From an uncultured Archangium sp. (GTDB lineage: Bacteria > Myxococcota > Myxococcia > Myxococcales > Myxococcaceae): a DNA stretch of 64,000 nucleotides. The DNA lies in contig CAIVGN010000046.1 in assembly GCA_903905455.1 (NCBI GenBank), forward strand, positions 62,001-126,000, read 5' to 3'. A program made the translations under genes and the position numbers. The notes under the pieces were generated by a model. The model saw only the letters and a program-made list of their open reading frames with translations, ran no database searches and had not been told where the DNA came from. How positions within the stretch are numbered: the first letter of the stretch is position 1; each line of letters opens with the position of its first letter. Shown piece after piece: positions 29,931-37,590 of the stretch.

Positions 29931-31166
29931 ATGCGTTTTCGACACCTGCTGGTGCTGATGCCACTCGTCGCCTGCGCTGGGACGGCGAGCGACGTGGAGC
30001 TCCAACCGGGGGCCGATCTCCCCGGCGATGCCGGGGCTGTGCTCCCGGTCGGTGGCAGCAGTGCAGATGCTGGCGGGCGCGACGGAGTTGCGGACGGCGG
30101 TGTCATCGACGCAGGGACCGGCGTGGGTGCCCTGGACGCCGGGACGAGCGTGGCTCCCCTGGACGCTGGGTTCCTGCCGTTGCGCACCTGCACCGTGCCG
30201 CAGGTCACGCGCTTCGCGCCGTCGGGACTGCCACTCATGGAGACCAATCCCGGCGCGCCCGTGGCCCTGTACATCGACTTCGCCGGCGGCCCCCACGACG
30301 GCACGGTCTTCGGGCCCTACAACCGCAACGGTTCGCCGACCACGTTCGACGCCCAGGAGCAGGCGGACATCATCGGCTCGGTCACGCGGCTGGGCCTGTA
30401 CTACGCGATGTTCGACGTCAACGTGACCACGGACCCGGTCGTGCGTCAGGCGGCGCGGGCCTACGGGTGGATCCTGGTGACCGAGGATGCGTCTGGGGGA
30501 TCGGCCTGGCTGTCCACCGACGCCGTTGGGCGGCCCACCGAGGCCCAGTCCTACTGCGGCGCCAGCAGCGTGCGCGACGCGGACAAGAGCCGGCGCATCG
30601 CCCATGAACTCGGGCACAACCTGATGCTCGAGCACTCCGGGGTCTGGGACCAGGGCGCCTTCTACAAGTGGGAGGACTGGCCCGCGTGGGACATGGTCTA
30701 CGGCCCGATCATGGGCGGCGGTGGCTACGGCCAGCGCAACGGCTGGGCCGTGGGCCACAACGAGGCGGACGCCGTCTCGATCCAGGACGACATGGAAGTG
30801 ATCCGCCAGCGCATCAGGGTCGCCGGGGGCTCGGCGACGGGCTGGCACGCCGACGACTTCCCCGACACGCAGTTGGCCGCGCTGTGCAGCGGCCCGAACG
30901 GAACCTTCGTCACCCCGGGCTCACTCGACCGGCCCGACGACGTCGACTTCTTCCAACTCGACTGGAGCGGCGGCGACCTCGTCCTCGAGGGCACCGCGCG
31001 CGACGTCTCCACCGCGATGCTGGTGGTGGACGTCCTCCAGGGCACCACCGTCGTCGGCGGCCTGGGCTCTACGCCCCAGCTGGCGGCCGGAACGTACGTC
31101 CTGCGCGTCAGGAGCCGGGGCGGGTACGCGGAGATCGGCGCGTACGATCTCCGGGCGCGGCACTGA
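29931..31166 (+). CDS. Secreted zinc metalloprotease lipoprotein
   Basis: 411 residues. Lipobox LVAC at Cys15, then an Asp/Ala/Gly linker (DAGTGVGALDAGTS) typical of myxobacterial surface lipoproteins. The catalytic domain from about 95 starts PVALYIDFAGG and contains HELGHNLMLEH with His225, Glu226, His229 and His235; it is an HExxHxxxxxH arrangement but lacks the Gly found at position 8 in classical metzincins. A YGPIMGGGGYG stretch may be the Met-turn. The C-terminal 100 residues (VDFFQLDWSGGDLVLEG) resemble a pre-peptidase C-terminal domain. ATG at 29922 is two residues upstream in frame and also possible. Confidence 0.85.
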   Translation: MRFRHLLVLMPLVACAGTASDVELQPGADLPGDAGAVLPVGGSSADAGGRDGVADGGVIDAGTGVGALDAGTSVAPLDAGFLPLRTCTVPQVTRFAPSGLPLMETNPGAPVALYIDFAGGPHDGTVFGPYNRNGSPTTFDAQEQADIIGSVTRLGLYYAMFDVNVTTDPVVRQAARAYGWILVTEDASGGSAWLSTDAVGRPTEAQSYCGASSVRDADKSRRIAHELGHNLMLEHSGVWDQGAFYKWEDWPAWDMVYGPIMGGGGYGQRNGWAVGHNEADAVSIQDDMEVIRQRIRVAGGSATGWHADDFPDTQLAALCSGPNGTFVTPGSLDRPDDVDFFQLDWSGGDLVLEGTARDVSTAMLVVDVLQGTTVVGGLGSTPQLAAGTYVLRVRSRGGYAEIGAYDLRARH

Positions 31167-31231
31167 AGGGTCCGCCGAGACCGCAAGGGGCGACCGTCGG
31201 AAGCCGCCCGGAACCCCAGCCGAAGGAGTGA

Positions 31232-31426
31232 TCGCGCGCGCGCGAGCTGGCTGGCCGCCTCGTCGCGGCGCGCCCCGGGCTCAAGGTGCTCTTCATCTCC
31301 GGATATACCGGGGAGGTCCTGTTCAACAGGGCGGGCCTCGATCATGGCGCGGCGTTCCTCGCCAAGCCGGTCATTCCGGAGCGCCTCCTGCGCAGCGTGA
31401 GGCAGGTCCTGGACGGCGTCAGCTGA
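31232..31426 (+). pseudogene. Fragment of a response-regulator receiver domain (copy 1)
   Basis: An open frame with no start codon encodes the C-terminal half of a receiver domain: a helix ELAGRLVAARPGLKV, the beta4 strand LFISGYTGE, and the beta5 motif AFLAKPVIPERLLRSVRQVL, then Gly-Val-Ser and a stop. The acceptor Asp and the kinase that should precede it are missing and an in-frame stop (31229-31231) lies just upstream. It matches the C-termini of hybrid histidine kinases. A second, internally deleted copy is at 33018-33182 and shares its last 61 bp. Confidence 0.7.
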
Positions 31427-31432
31427 AGCGCT

Positions 31433-31558
31433 TCACCGGAAGAAGAAGAACCAGATCAGCAGCACCGCGCCCAGGGGTACCCCGGCGAGCCCCAGCAAGA
31501 TCGGCACGAACACGCGGCCCTTCGCGTCACGACGCATCAATTCGACTTGTTTCTTCAT
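31433..31558 (-). CDS. 41-residue single-span membrane protein
   Basis: A short gene: MKKQVELMRRDAKGRVFVP, then a hydrophobic span (ILLGLAGVPLGAVLLIWFFFF) and a terminal Arg. The N-terminus is basic, so it should face the cytoplasm. It has a near-ideal ribosome-binding site, GGAGG with 8 nt before the ATG, which is the main reason to call it a gene. It sits 45 nt beyond the end of the sorbosone-dehydrogenase-like gene in the same direction, so may share its transcript. Function unknown. Confidence 0.6.
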   Translation of the reverse strand: MKKQVELMRRDAKGRVFVPILLGLAGVPLGAVLLIWFFFFR

Positions 31559-31603
31559 GTGGACAACCTCCAGTTACATTCGTGAGCAAGCACCGCGCCA
31601 CCG

Positions 31604-32911
31604 TCACTTCGACGCGCTGACGCGCCAGATCGAGTTCCCCACGTCGTCCGCCACGAGCAGCGCCCCGGTTTGATCGAGGGCCACGCCGACGGGCCGGCCG
31701 GACGCCGTGCCTGCTTCGCTGAGGAACCCGGTCAACACGTCCACCGGAAGGCCCACGGGCTTGCCGCCTTCGAAGGCGACGTAGACGACCTTGTAGCCAC
31801 TGCGAGGCGTGCGGTTCCACGAGCCGTGTTGGCCGATGAACATGCCGTGGGCCCAGGCCTCCGGCAGCGTGGTCCCCGCGGAAGAGGCGAGGCCCAGGCA
31901 GGCGGTGTGTGCGCCCAGCGCGTAGTCGGGCGCGATCGCCGTGGCGACCAGGTCAGGCCGCGGCGGCGTCACCCTCGAGTCGACGTGAGCGCCGTAATAG
32001 CTGTACGGCCAGCCGTAGAACGCGCCCTCGCGGACCGAGGTCAGGTAGTCGGGCACCAGGTCATCACCGAGCTCGTCGCGCTCGTTGACCACCGCCCACA
32101 GGGCTCCGCTGTGCGGCTCCCAGGCGAGCCCGACGGGGTTGCGCAGGCCCGTCGCGTAGACGCGGTGCGCACCGCTGGCGAGGTCGAGCTCCCAGATGGA
32201 GGCGCGACCTGCTTCCACGTCCATGCCCCGCTCCGCGGCGTTGCTGTTCGAGCCCACGGTCACGTAGAGCTTCCGACCGCCAGCGCTCGCGATGACGTTC
32301 TTGGTCCAGTGGTGGTTGATGGGTCCCGCCGGGAGCTCCAGCACGCGGGTCCCGGGCCCGTCGAGGTGCGTTGCGCCCGCGGTGTAGGGGAAGCGCAAGA
32401 CGGCGTCGGAGGCCGCCACGTAGAGCGCGCCGTCCACCAGCGTCATGCCGAACGGGGAGTTGATGCCCTCGAGGAACGGCGCGCGCAGGTCCGCGACGCC
32501 GTCCCCGTCGCGGTCGCGCAGGAGGGTGATGCGGTTGGCGCTGGGCACGGCCGCGCCCGAGCTCTTCATCAGCAGGCCGGTCACCCACCCCTTGAGGTTC
32601 TTCCCGTCGTCAGGCCGCGGGGGCGCGTTGGTCTCCGCCACCAGCACGTCCCCGTTGGGCAGCACCAGGAGCCAGCGGGGGTGGTCGAGGTCGCGAGCAA
32701 ACGCCGCGACGCGCAGCCCCGGTGCCGCCACCGGTCCCGCGCCGGCGCTCCAGCCCGTGGCCTTCGCGATGTTCACGTTCGGGATGAGCGCCTGGCGAGG
32801 CGAGACCAGCGTCGGCTCGGGGCCGATGGTCTGGGAAAGCGGCAGCGAGGCACTCGCGCAGGAGGCAAGCGAAAGGGACACCACGGCCTGTACGAGCTGC
32901 AGACGCATCAT
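31604..32911 (-). CDS. L-sorbosone-dehydrogenase-like PQQ-type beta-propeller lipoprotein
   Basis: 435 residues from ATG 32911 (ATG 32908 and GTG 32926 are also in frame). A signal sequence ends in SLASC (lipobox). The rest is a six-bladed propeller of the soluble glucose/sorbosone dehydrogenase type: [97 protein letters not shown]. The GQHGSWNR and HPRWL-type motifs are typical of this family, which oxidises sugars with pyrroloquinoline quinone in the periplasm. Whether PQQ is made by this organism cannot be seen here. Confidence 0.88.
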   Translation of the reverse strand: MMRLQLVQAVVSLSLASCASASLPLSQTIGPEPTLVSPRQALIPNVNIAKATGWSAGAGPVAAPGLRVAAFARDLDHPRWLLVLPNGDVLVAETNAPPRPDDGKNLKGWVTGLLMKSSGAAVPSANRITLLRDRDGDGVADLRAPFLEGINSPFGMTLVDGALYVAASDAVLRFPYTAGATHLDGPGTRVLELPAGPINHHWTKNVIASAGGRKLYVTVGSNSNAAERGMDVEAGRASIWELDLASGAHRVYATGLRNPVGLAWEPHSGALWAVVNERDELGDDLVPDYLTSVREGAFYGWPYSYYGAHVDSRVTPPRPDLVATAIAPDYALGAHTACLGLASSAGTTLPEAWAHGMFIGQHGSWNRTPRSGYKVVYVAFEGGKPVGLPVDVLTGFLSEAGTASGRPVGVALDQTGALLVADDVGNSIWRVSASK

Positions 32912-33017
32912 CGAAGGCGAGTCCACAGCAGCATTCGGGCCGGGGGCGGGCCGTCCTGATTCCGAGGCTCTTGGCGCTGCCGCCCATCAAGATGAACCCG
33001 TCTGACCGTCAGCTTGA
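32912..33017. other. Non-coding stretch upstream of the sorbosone-dehydrogenase-like gene
   Basis: No gene, RNA or convincing promoter is seen. Together with the fragment at 33018-33182 and the following 125 bases it forms a 396-base stretch without an intact gene. Confidence 0.5.
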
Positions 33018-33182
33018 TGGATCGGCCTGGGCTGCTCAGAGGGCAGGGTACGACGCGACGAACTCGTCCATCGCGTGCTCGAGCTGCCTCGAACCCATCA
33101 AGTCGACGAGGCGATCGTCGAGCCGGTCATTCCGGAGCGCCTCCTACGCAGCGGCTGCCAGGTCCTGGACGGCGTCAGCTGA
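33018..33182 (+). pseudogene. Internally deleted receiver-domain fragment (copy 2)
   Basis: An open frame without a start codon. The end reads PVIPERLLRS, a diverged Gly-Cys, then QVLDGVS and stop, the same as copy 1 at 31232-31426. Upstream, DELVHRVLELPRTHQ and DEAIVE correspond to the helix and the SGYTDEAIV strand of other receivers, but about 25 residues between them and the PVIP motif, and part of the beta4 strand, are gone. The last 61 bp (33122-33182) differ from 31366-31426 at about five positions. It is a decayed paralogue. Confidence 0.6.
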
Positions 33183-33307
33183 GGCGCCTGGTGCCCCTCG
33201 CGCTGGCCACCGTCGACGCGAAAGGTGACGAGACGACCCGCCTGCAGAAAGCCGCCGCGGCGACCGGCGTACCGACGGTGTCGCCCCTGCGTCCCCTCGG
33301 GGAATGA
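33183..33307. other. Intergenic remainder next to the receiver relic
   Basis: A short frame on the plus strand reads LVPLALATVDAKGDETTRL and continues to a TGA at 33307, but it has no convincing start or ribosome-binding site and I do not recognise it. It may be a remnant of another lost gene. Confidence 0.3.
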
Positions 33308-33700
33308 TCATCTGCGCAGGAGGATCAGCGGCGCGTCCTCCACGACGATCATCGTCTCTTCGCCCAGGAGTTGGAGTTCCTCGAGCGCGCGCCTGATCCG
33401 CGGCACGTCGGCGGCGAGCAGCGCGTCACCGCACGACCCATTGCGAATGGTGTTCACCTTGTGCTGCGGGTCGAGCACGAGGCTCCACCAGCGCGTCTCG
33501 AGGGAGTCCTTCCCCGGCCATACCGTCCTGGCGAGGCGGATGTGGCTGCGTCCCACGACGTGGGCCCGCTCGGCGAACACGGCGCGGCAGCTCCCGTCGG
33601 CCTTGATCTCGAGGACACCGATCAACTGCTCGGCAGGAATCTCGTCCGCGCCGTGGACCCAGGTGATTCGCGCATCGGCCATATGAAAAGCGGGGAGCAT
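33308..33700 (-). CDS. Hypothetical protein, 130 residues
   Basis: A compact soluble protein with no signal or membrane segment: ITWVHGADEIPAEQLIGVLE, ARTVWPGKDSLETRWWSLV, then RRALEELQLLGEETMIVVED and a basic end LLRR. I do not recognise the family. ATG at 33700 has GGAAA close upstream; ATG at 33682 (Met-Ala-Asp-Ala-Arg) is an alternative. Base use is a little less GC-rich than in its neighbours and the gene lies in the accessory-looking region. Confidence 0.55.
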   Translation of the reverse strand: MLPAFHMADARITWVHGADEIPAEQLIGVLEIKADGSCRAVFAERAHVVGRSHIRLARTVWPGKDSLETRWWSLVLDPQHKVNTIRNGSCGDALLAADVPRIRRALEELQLLGEETMIVVEDAPLILLRR

Positions 33701-33820
33701 ACGCTTTCCGCTTCGGTGATCACGGCGGGTGCGGCGGCGGTGGCACGGGTGGAGCTCGTCAGGCGCATGCGCCGACTGGGCTTTTCAGCGCGAGCCTCGT
33801 TCCGTGCTACTCGCCCCGGC

Positions 33821-34459
33821 ATGACCTCGAGCCTCCGCATCGCGCTCTCGCTGCTCGCTCTCTCTTCCTGCGCCACCGGCAACTACGCCCGCAGCGTCAA
33901 CGGCACCGAGGGCGGCTACAGCCTCGCCAACGCCAGGCCGAAGGTCATGAGCCTCATGGTCGCCCGCAAGACCGACCGCCCGCTCTACCTCGTGCTCGAC
34001 GCCGCCCGCGTGAAGGACACCTGGCCGCTCGAGACCCGCGCGTGCGCCATCCCCGACGCCAGGGGCTGTGAGCGCTTCAACCTGCTGGCCGTGCAGACCT
34101 TCGTGCGTCGCGATCTCAAGGCCGCGATGGAGAACTACTTCTCCCGCGTCGAGGTCGTCGACTCCGCCGCCGCGTTGCCGTCCACGCCGCACGTCGTCGC
34201 CGACGTGAAGATCGACGACGTCCGCCTCAACGACCTCGTGCGTGGCGCGTACACGTACACGCTCATCGAGCTCACCTGGGGCTTCGCCATGCGCAAGAGC
34301 GAGCAGGCCGACTACGCGTACTCGTTCGCCGGCACCGCCGCGAGCAACGACTCGTACCCCACCTTCGAGGCCGGTCTCGGCACGCTCGTGGAGAACGCCA
34401 TCCCGCCCATGCTCAAGAAGTGGGCGGAAGACGCCGGCGGGCTCGAGGCGCTGCGCTGA
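33821..34459 (+). CDS. Predicted lipoprotein, unknown function
   Basis: 212 residues. The signal peptide SSLRIALSLLALSSC ends in a lipobox (LSSC), then ATGNYARSVNG. The mature part has strands such as DRPLYLVLDAARVKDT and HVVADVKIDDVRL and a helical end (LGTLVENAIPPMLKKWAED). It resembles small outer-membrane lipoproteins that assemble with transport or polar complexes, but no specific family is recognised. TACTCG 7 nt before the ATG resembles the leaderless -10 pattern seen elsewhere. It converges on the TetR gene; the 102 bases between them hold no feature I can support. Confidence 0.8.
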   Translation: MTSSLRIALSLLALSSCATGNYARSVNGTEGGYSLANARPKVMSLMVARKTDRPLYLVLDAARVKDTWPLETRACAIPDARGCERFNLLAVQTFVRRDLKAAMENYFSRVEVVDSAAALPSTPHVVADVKIDDVRLNDLVRGAYTYTLIELTWGFAMRKSEQADYAYSFAGTAASNDSYPTFEAGLGTLVENAIPPMLKKWAEDAGGLEALR

Positions 34460-34561
34460 CCGCCCGCGCGAATCGCGTCGGGTAGTCCGTATCGAAGGTC
34501 CAGGTCGGGGTTCGACACCCCAGACGGCTCGAGCCTCGAGACCACGGAGGTCGCTACGCCG

Positions 34562-35146
34562 TCAGCCACCGACCGCCGACTGAAAGTAGAAGTCGAGCAT
34601 CGCGGTCAGCGGCGCGGCGTTTCCCTGCAACCGGCTGCGCAGCGCCGCCCCCTCCCAGCAGTCGACCAGCAAGCCGGCCAGGTGCTGGGGGTTCGCGGTG
34701 GAGGGCAGGTCGCCCTTCTCCCGGGCCTCCTCGAGGCAGACGGCGAGCCGCTCGGCGATGACGCCAAAGCAGTCGGAGATCTTGCGGCGGAACACGGCGC
34801 TGATGCCCGACAGTTCCTGGCCCAGGCCACCCAGCAGGCAACCCATGTAGCCCTGCTGCCGGTAGCTCTCCTGGGTCATCTCGAAGAAGCGGCGCACCCG
34901 CTGGAGCGGCGGGCGGCCCTCGTCAGTCAAGCAGGCGTCGAGGCCCGCGTGCACCTGCACCATGTACGCATCCACGACCTGGAGGGCGAAGTCCTCCTTG
35001 TCCTTGAAGTGATGGTAAAACGACCCCTTCGGCGTCTGCGTGGCGGTCAGCAGGGCCTGGATGCCGAGGTCGTTGTAGCCATGCGCCAGCAGCATCCCCA
35101 ACCCGGTCTCGAGCAGGCGTTGCTTGGTGGGGTGCGTCGTCTGCAT
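34562..35146 (-). CDS. TetR-family repressor, NemR-like
   Basis: 194 residues. The helix-turn-helix is at about 25-47 (LGIQALLTATQTPKGSFYHH). The ligand domain contains GYMGCLLGGLGQE with Cys103, which is close in position to the redox-active Cys106 of E. coli NemR. Inferred role: an electrophile- or oxidant-responsive repressor. A palindrome TAGACC-N4-GGTCTA, the NemR-box pattern as I recall it, lies before the cupin gene upstream, and this gene follows the cupin by 11 nt in the same direction, so it probably regulates its own operon. ATG 35146 is used; the frame remains open upstream. Confidence 0.85.
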   Translation of the reverse strand: MQTTHPTKQRLLETGLGMLLAHGYNDLGIQALLTATQTPKGSFYHHFKDKEDFALQVVDAYMVQVHAGLDACLTDEGRPPLQRVRRFFEMTQESYRQQGYMGCLLGGLGQELSGISAVFRRKISDCFGVIAERLAVCLEEAREKGDLPSTANPQHLAGLLVDCWEGAALRSRLQGNAAPLTAMLDFYFQSAVGG

Positions 35147-35157
35147 GCCCGGGCAGG

Positions 35158-35544
35158 TTAGCTCTTCGTTTTCTCGATCATGTGGTTGATGACGTGGGTG
35201 TGTTCCCGCTGGGGGCTGAACATCACGATCTCCGCGTCGGCCTCGACCTTCACGTTGTGCCCGGGCGGCCAATAAAAGAGGTCATTGGCGCTGACCGTTT
35301 CCATCGTGCCGTTGGCCGCCGTGGTGGTGAGCCGGCCGCGCACCACGAAGCCCCAATGCGGGCACTGGCACAGGTTGCCCTCCAGCCCCTGGAAGAGCGG
35401 AGTGGTGTCCACGCCCGCCGAGAGAGAGAAGTACTCGCCGCTGATCTGGTCGAAGCCGGTCACCGTGCCGAACTCGGTCCGCTGCCGGATCACCGCTCCC
35501 GGAATCTGCATCTTCACGTCTACGTCGTCTTTGGCTACGCGCAT
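35158..35544 (-). CDS. Cupin-domain protein of the NemR-type operon
   Basis: 128 residues. A double-stranded beta-helix is indicated by CPHWGFVVRGRLTTT (first cupin motif region, His and the later Gly) and DLFYWPPGHNVKVEADAEIV (second motif, PPGH). Metal ligands are therefore incomplete compared with classical cupins (HxH is replaced by CPHW). It may bind or modify a small molecule that signals through the downstream TetR protein. ATG 35544 has GGGGGA 7 nt upstream; GTG 35559 is an alternative. The promoter and operator are immediately upstream. Confidence 0.75.
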   Translation of the reverse strand: MRVAKDDVDVKMQIPGAVIRQRTEFGTVTGFDQISGEYFSLSAGVDTTPLFQGLEGNLCQCPHWGFVVRGRLTTTAANGTMETVSANDLFYWPPGHNVKVEADAEIVMFSPQREHTHVINHMIEKTKS

Positions 35545-35574
35545 GGTCGTGTCCCCCACTTGGATTGAACGGCG

Positions 35575-35592
35575 CTAGACCGATTGGTCTAG
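35575..35592 (-). promoter_or_regulatory. TetR-type operator palindrome (NemR box pattern)
   Basis: CTAGACC and GGTCTAG arms (7 bp, perfect) separated by GATT. The core TAGACC-N4-GGTCTA equals the NemR box of E. coli as I recall it. It sits downstream of the candidate -10 of the cupin promoter, where a bound repressor would block the start of transcription. Confidence 0.75.
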
Positions 35593-35599
35593 TGGCCCA

Positions 35600-35627
35600 G
35601 AAATATCGTTCTGGAGCGGGATGTCAA
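35600..35627 (-). promoter_or_regulatory. Sigma-70-type promoter of the cupin-TetR operon
   Basis: On the minus strand TTGACA (35627-35622) and TATTTC (35605-35600) are separated by 16 nt. The -35 is a perfect consensus. The operator palindrome begins 7 nt downstream of the -10. Confidence 0.65.
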
Positions 35628-35756
35628 GCCGGGTGGGCTCGAGGCATTTCACGCTCGAGGGCGCTGGCGAGAGGGAAGAAGGAGCCCCTCGGCCTGCAGA
35701 TCCCCCAGGGCTTTCCGCCCTTTGCCTCACGGCGTCCCCCCACTTGTCGGTGGGTA

Positions 35757-35773
35757 CTGATAGGGTGTTCAGT
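35757..35773 (+). promoter_or_regulatory. Candidate LexA box upstream of recN
   Basis: CTGATAGGGTGTTCAGT has the CTG-N7-GTTCAG form. It fits the M. xanthus LexA consensus CTRHAMRYBYGTTCAGS, as I recall it, with about three mismatches in the variable part and the last base. It ends 22 nt before the recN ATG. recN is a classic SOS gene. Confidence 0.6.
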
Positions 35774-35795
35774 GCCCCCATCGGAGGGACCAGGG

Positions 35796-37523
35796 ATGCT
35801 GATCACACTCAGACTCAAGAACTTCGCAGTCGTAGAAGAGGCAGAGGTCGGCTTTGGCGCCGGCCTCACGGTGCTCACCGGCGAGACAGGGGCGGGCAAG
35901 TCGATCTTGATCGACGCGCTCAGCCTGCTGGTCGGCGGGCGGGCCGAGGCAGACGTCATTCGTGCGGGCGCCGAAGAAGCGGCCATCGAGGGGCTGTTCG
36001 AGCGCACTGCGACGTTGGGGGCGCGCCTCGACGAGCTGGGGTTGCCCGACGATGGCCCCGAGGTCAGCGTGCGCCGCGCCTTCGGGCGCCAGGGTCGCGG
36101 GCGGGTCCACGTCAACGGCGCGCTGGTGACGGTGGGGGTGCTCCAGCGCCTGATGAAGGGGCAGGTCGACATCGCCGGGCAGCACGAGCACATGGCCCTG
36201 CTCGACGCGGGGCAGCACCTGGGGCTCGTCGATCGCTTCGGCGCCGTGGCCGAAGAGGCGGCGATGAACCGGTACCGCGAGGCCTGGGACCGGCTGCGCG
36301 ACGCCAGCGCCCGGCTCCAGTCCCTGGGGGGGGACGAGAGCCAGGTCGCTGGGCGCATCGACTTCCTCACCTTTCAACTCGAGGAGATCGAGCGCGTGGC
36401 GCCCCAGCCGGGTGAGGACCTCGCGCTGGAGATCGAGCGCAAGCGCCTCTCTTCTTCCCAGCGGCTGCGCAACACCGTGGGCGGGGCCGAGGAGCTCGTG
36501 TCGACCCGCGACGGGGCGGCCATCGAGCTGCTGGGGCGCGCCATTCAAATGGTGGGGGAGGGCGAGAAGCTCGACCCCTCGCTCGACAAGGTGCGCGCCG
36601 CACTGGTGACCGCCCAGGCCGAGCTCGACGAGGCGGCCCGGGGATTGTCGCGGTACTTGAGCGGCCTCGACTCCGACCCGCGGCGGCTCGAGGAGGTCGA
36701 CGATCGCCTCGACGCCATCCGAAGGCTCTGCCGCAAGCACGCCGCGCCCCTCGAGGGGGTGCTCGGCAAGCGGGCCGCCCTCGCCGCGGAGCTCGACGAG
36801 CTGGTGCACCGCACCGAGCGCCGCGCCGAGGTCGAGGCCGAGCGCGTCCAGGCCGAGGCCGAGGCATTGGCCGCCGCTGGCGTCCTGACGGCCGCGCGCA
36901 CCCGGGCCGCGGGCAAGCTCACCCTCGCAGTCGCCGACGGGCTCGAGCGCCTGGCCATGGGGCGGGCGCAGTTCGAGGTGCAGTTCGAGGCCGCGCCGCT
37001 CTCGGCCTCGGGCGCCGACGGGGTGCAGTTCCTCTTCACCGCCAACGCCGGCGAGGCGCTGCGGCCCTTGGCCAAGGTGGCCTCCGGCGGCGAAGCGTCG
37101 CGGGTGATGCTGGCCATGAAGGCCGCGCTCGCGGGGAGCGACGCCTGCGTGTGCTCGGTGTTCGACGAGGCCGACGCGGGCATCGGCGGGGCCGTGGCCG
37201 ACGTGGTGGGCCGGCTCATCAAGGACATCTCGGCCCACCGCCAGGTCCTCTGTATTACCCATCTGCCCCAGGTGGCCGCCCACGCCGACGCGCACCTGCG
37301 CATCGAGAAGGGCGAGGTGCGCGGCCGAACCCGCTCGGTGGTGCAGGCCCTCGACGCGGGCGAAGAGCGCACCCACGAGCTGGCGCGCATGCTCTCGGGC
37401 GTCGAAGTCACCCGCGAGGCGCTGGGCGCGGCCGAGGCGCTGCTCCGGTCGGCCCTGCGCCATGTGAAGGCGAAGCGTCAACGAAAGAAGACGCCCACGG
37501 CCGACGAGCGACGCACCGCGTGA
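35796..37523 (+). CDS. recN: DNA repair protein RecN
   Basis: SMC-like ATPase for double-strand-break repair. 575 residues from the ATG at 35796 with GGAGGGACC upstream. Walker A GETGAGKS at 29-36, QHEHMALLDAGQHLGLVD near 130-150, a long coiled coil (about 160-385), the ABC signature KVASGGEASRVMLAMK and Walker B VFDEADAGIGG at about 455. The tail is basic (RQRKKTPTADERR). A candidate LexA box lies 22 nt before the start, consistent with SOS induction. Confidence 0.95.
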   Translation: MLITLRLKNFAVVEEAEVGFGAGLTVLTGETGAGKSILIDALSLLVGGRAEADVIRAGAEEAAIEGLFERTATLGARLDELGLPDDGPEVSVRRAFGRQGRGRVHVNGALVTVGVLQRLMKGQVDIAGQHEHMALLDAGQHLGLVDRFGAVAEEAAMNRYREAWDRLRDASARLQSLGGDESQVAGRIDFLTFQLEEIERVAPQPGEDLALEIERKRLSSSQRLRNTVGGAEELVSTRDGAAIELLGRAIQMVGEGEKLDPSLDKVRAALVTAQAELDEAARGLSRYLSGLDSDPRRLEEVDDRLDAIRRLCRKHAAPLEGVLGKRAALAAELDELVHRTERRAEVEAERVQAEAEALAAAGVLTAARTRAAGKLTLAVADGLERLAMGRAQFEVQFEAAPLSASGADGVQFLFTANAGEALRPLAKVASGGEASRVMLAMKAALAGSDACVCSVFDEADAGIGGAVADVVGRLIKDISAHRQVLCITHLPQVAAHADAHLRIEKGEVRGRTRSVVQALDAGEERTHELARMLSGVEVTREALGAAEALLRSALRHVKAKRQRKKTPTADERRTA

Positions 37524-37576
37524 ACAGAAAGCGCGTTTCTCGAAAGAGGTTTGTTGCCGGGTGCCGTCCGTGCGCC

Positions 37577-37582
37577 TAACCT
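37577..37582 (+). promoter_or_regulatory. Candidate -10 element (TAACCT)
   Basis: Eight nucleotides before the GTG at 37591 of the PP2C gene; would give a leaderless transcript. No -35 seen. Confidence 0.35.
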
Positions 37583-37590
37583 CCCCGGCC

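Noticed and set aside
33018-33182. Open frame as an intact small gene
   Set aside because: No start codon or ribosome-binding site, and it aligns to the end of a receiver domain with a deletion.
34507-34521. GGGGTTCGACACCCC, resembling a tRNA T-arm, between the convergent genes
   Set aside because: No matching acceptor, D or anticodon arms at the right distance; no tRNA can be folded.
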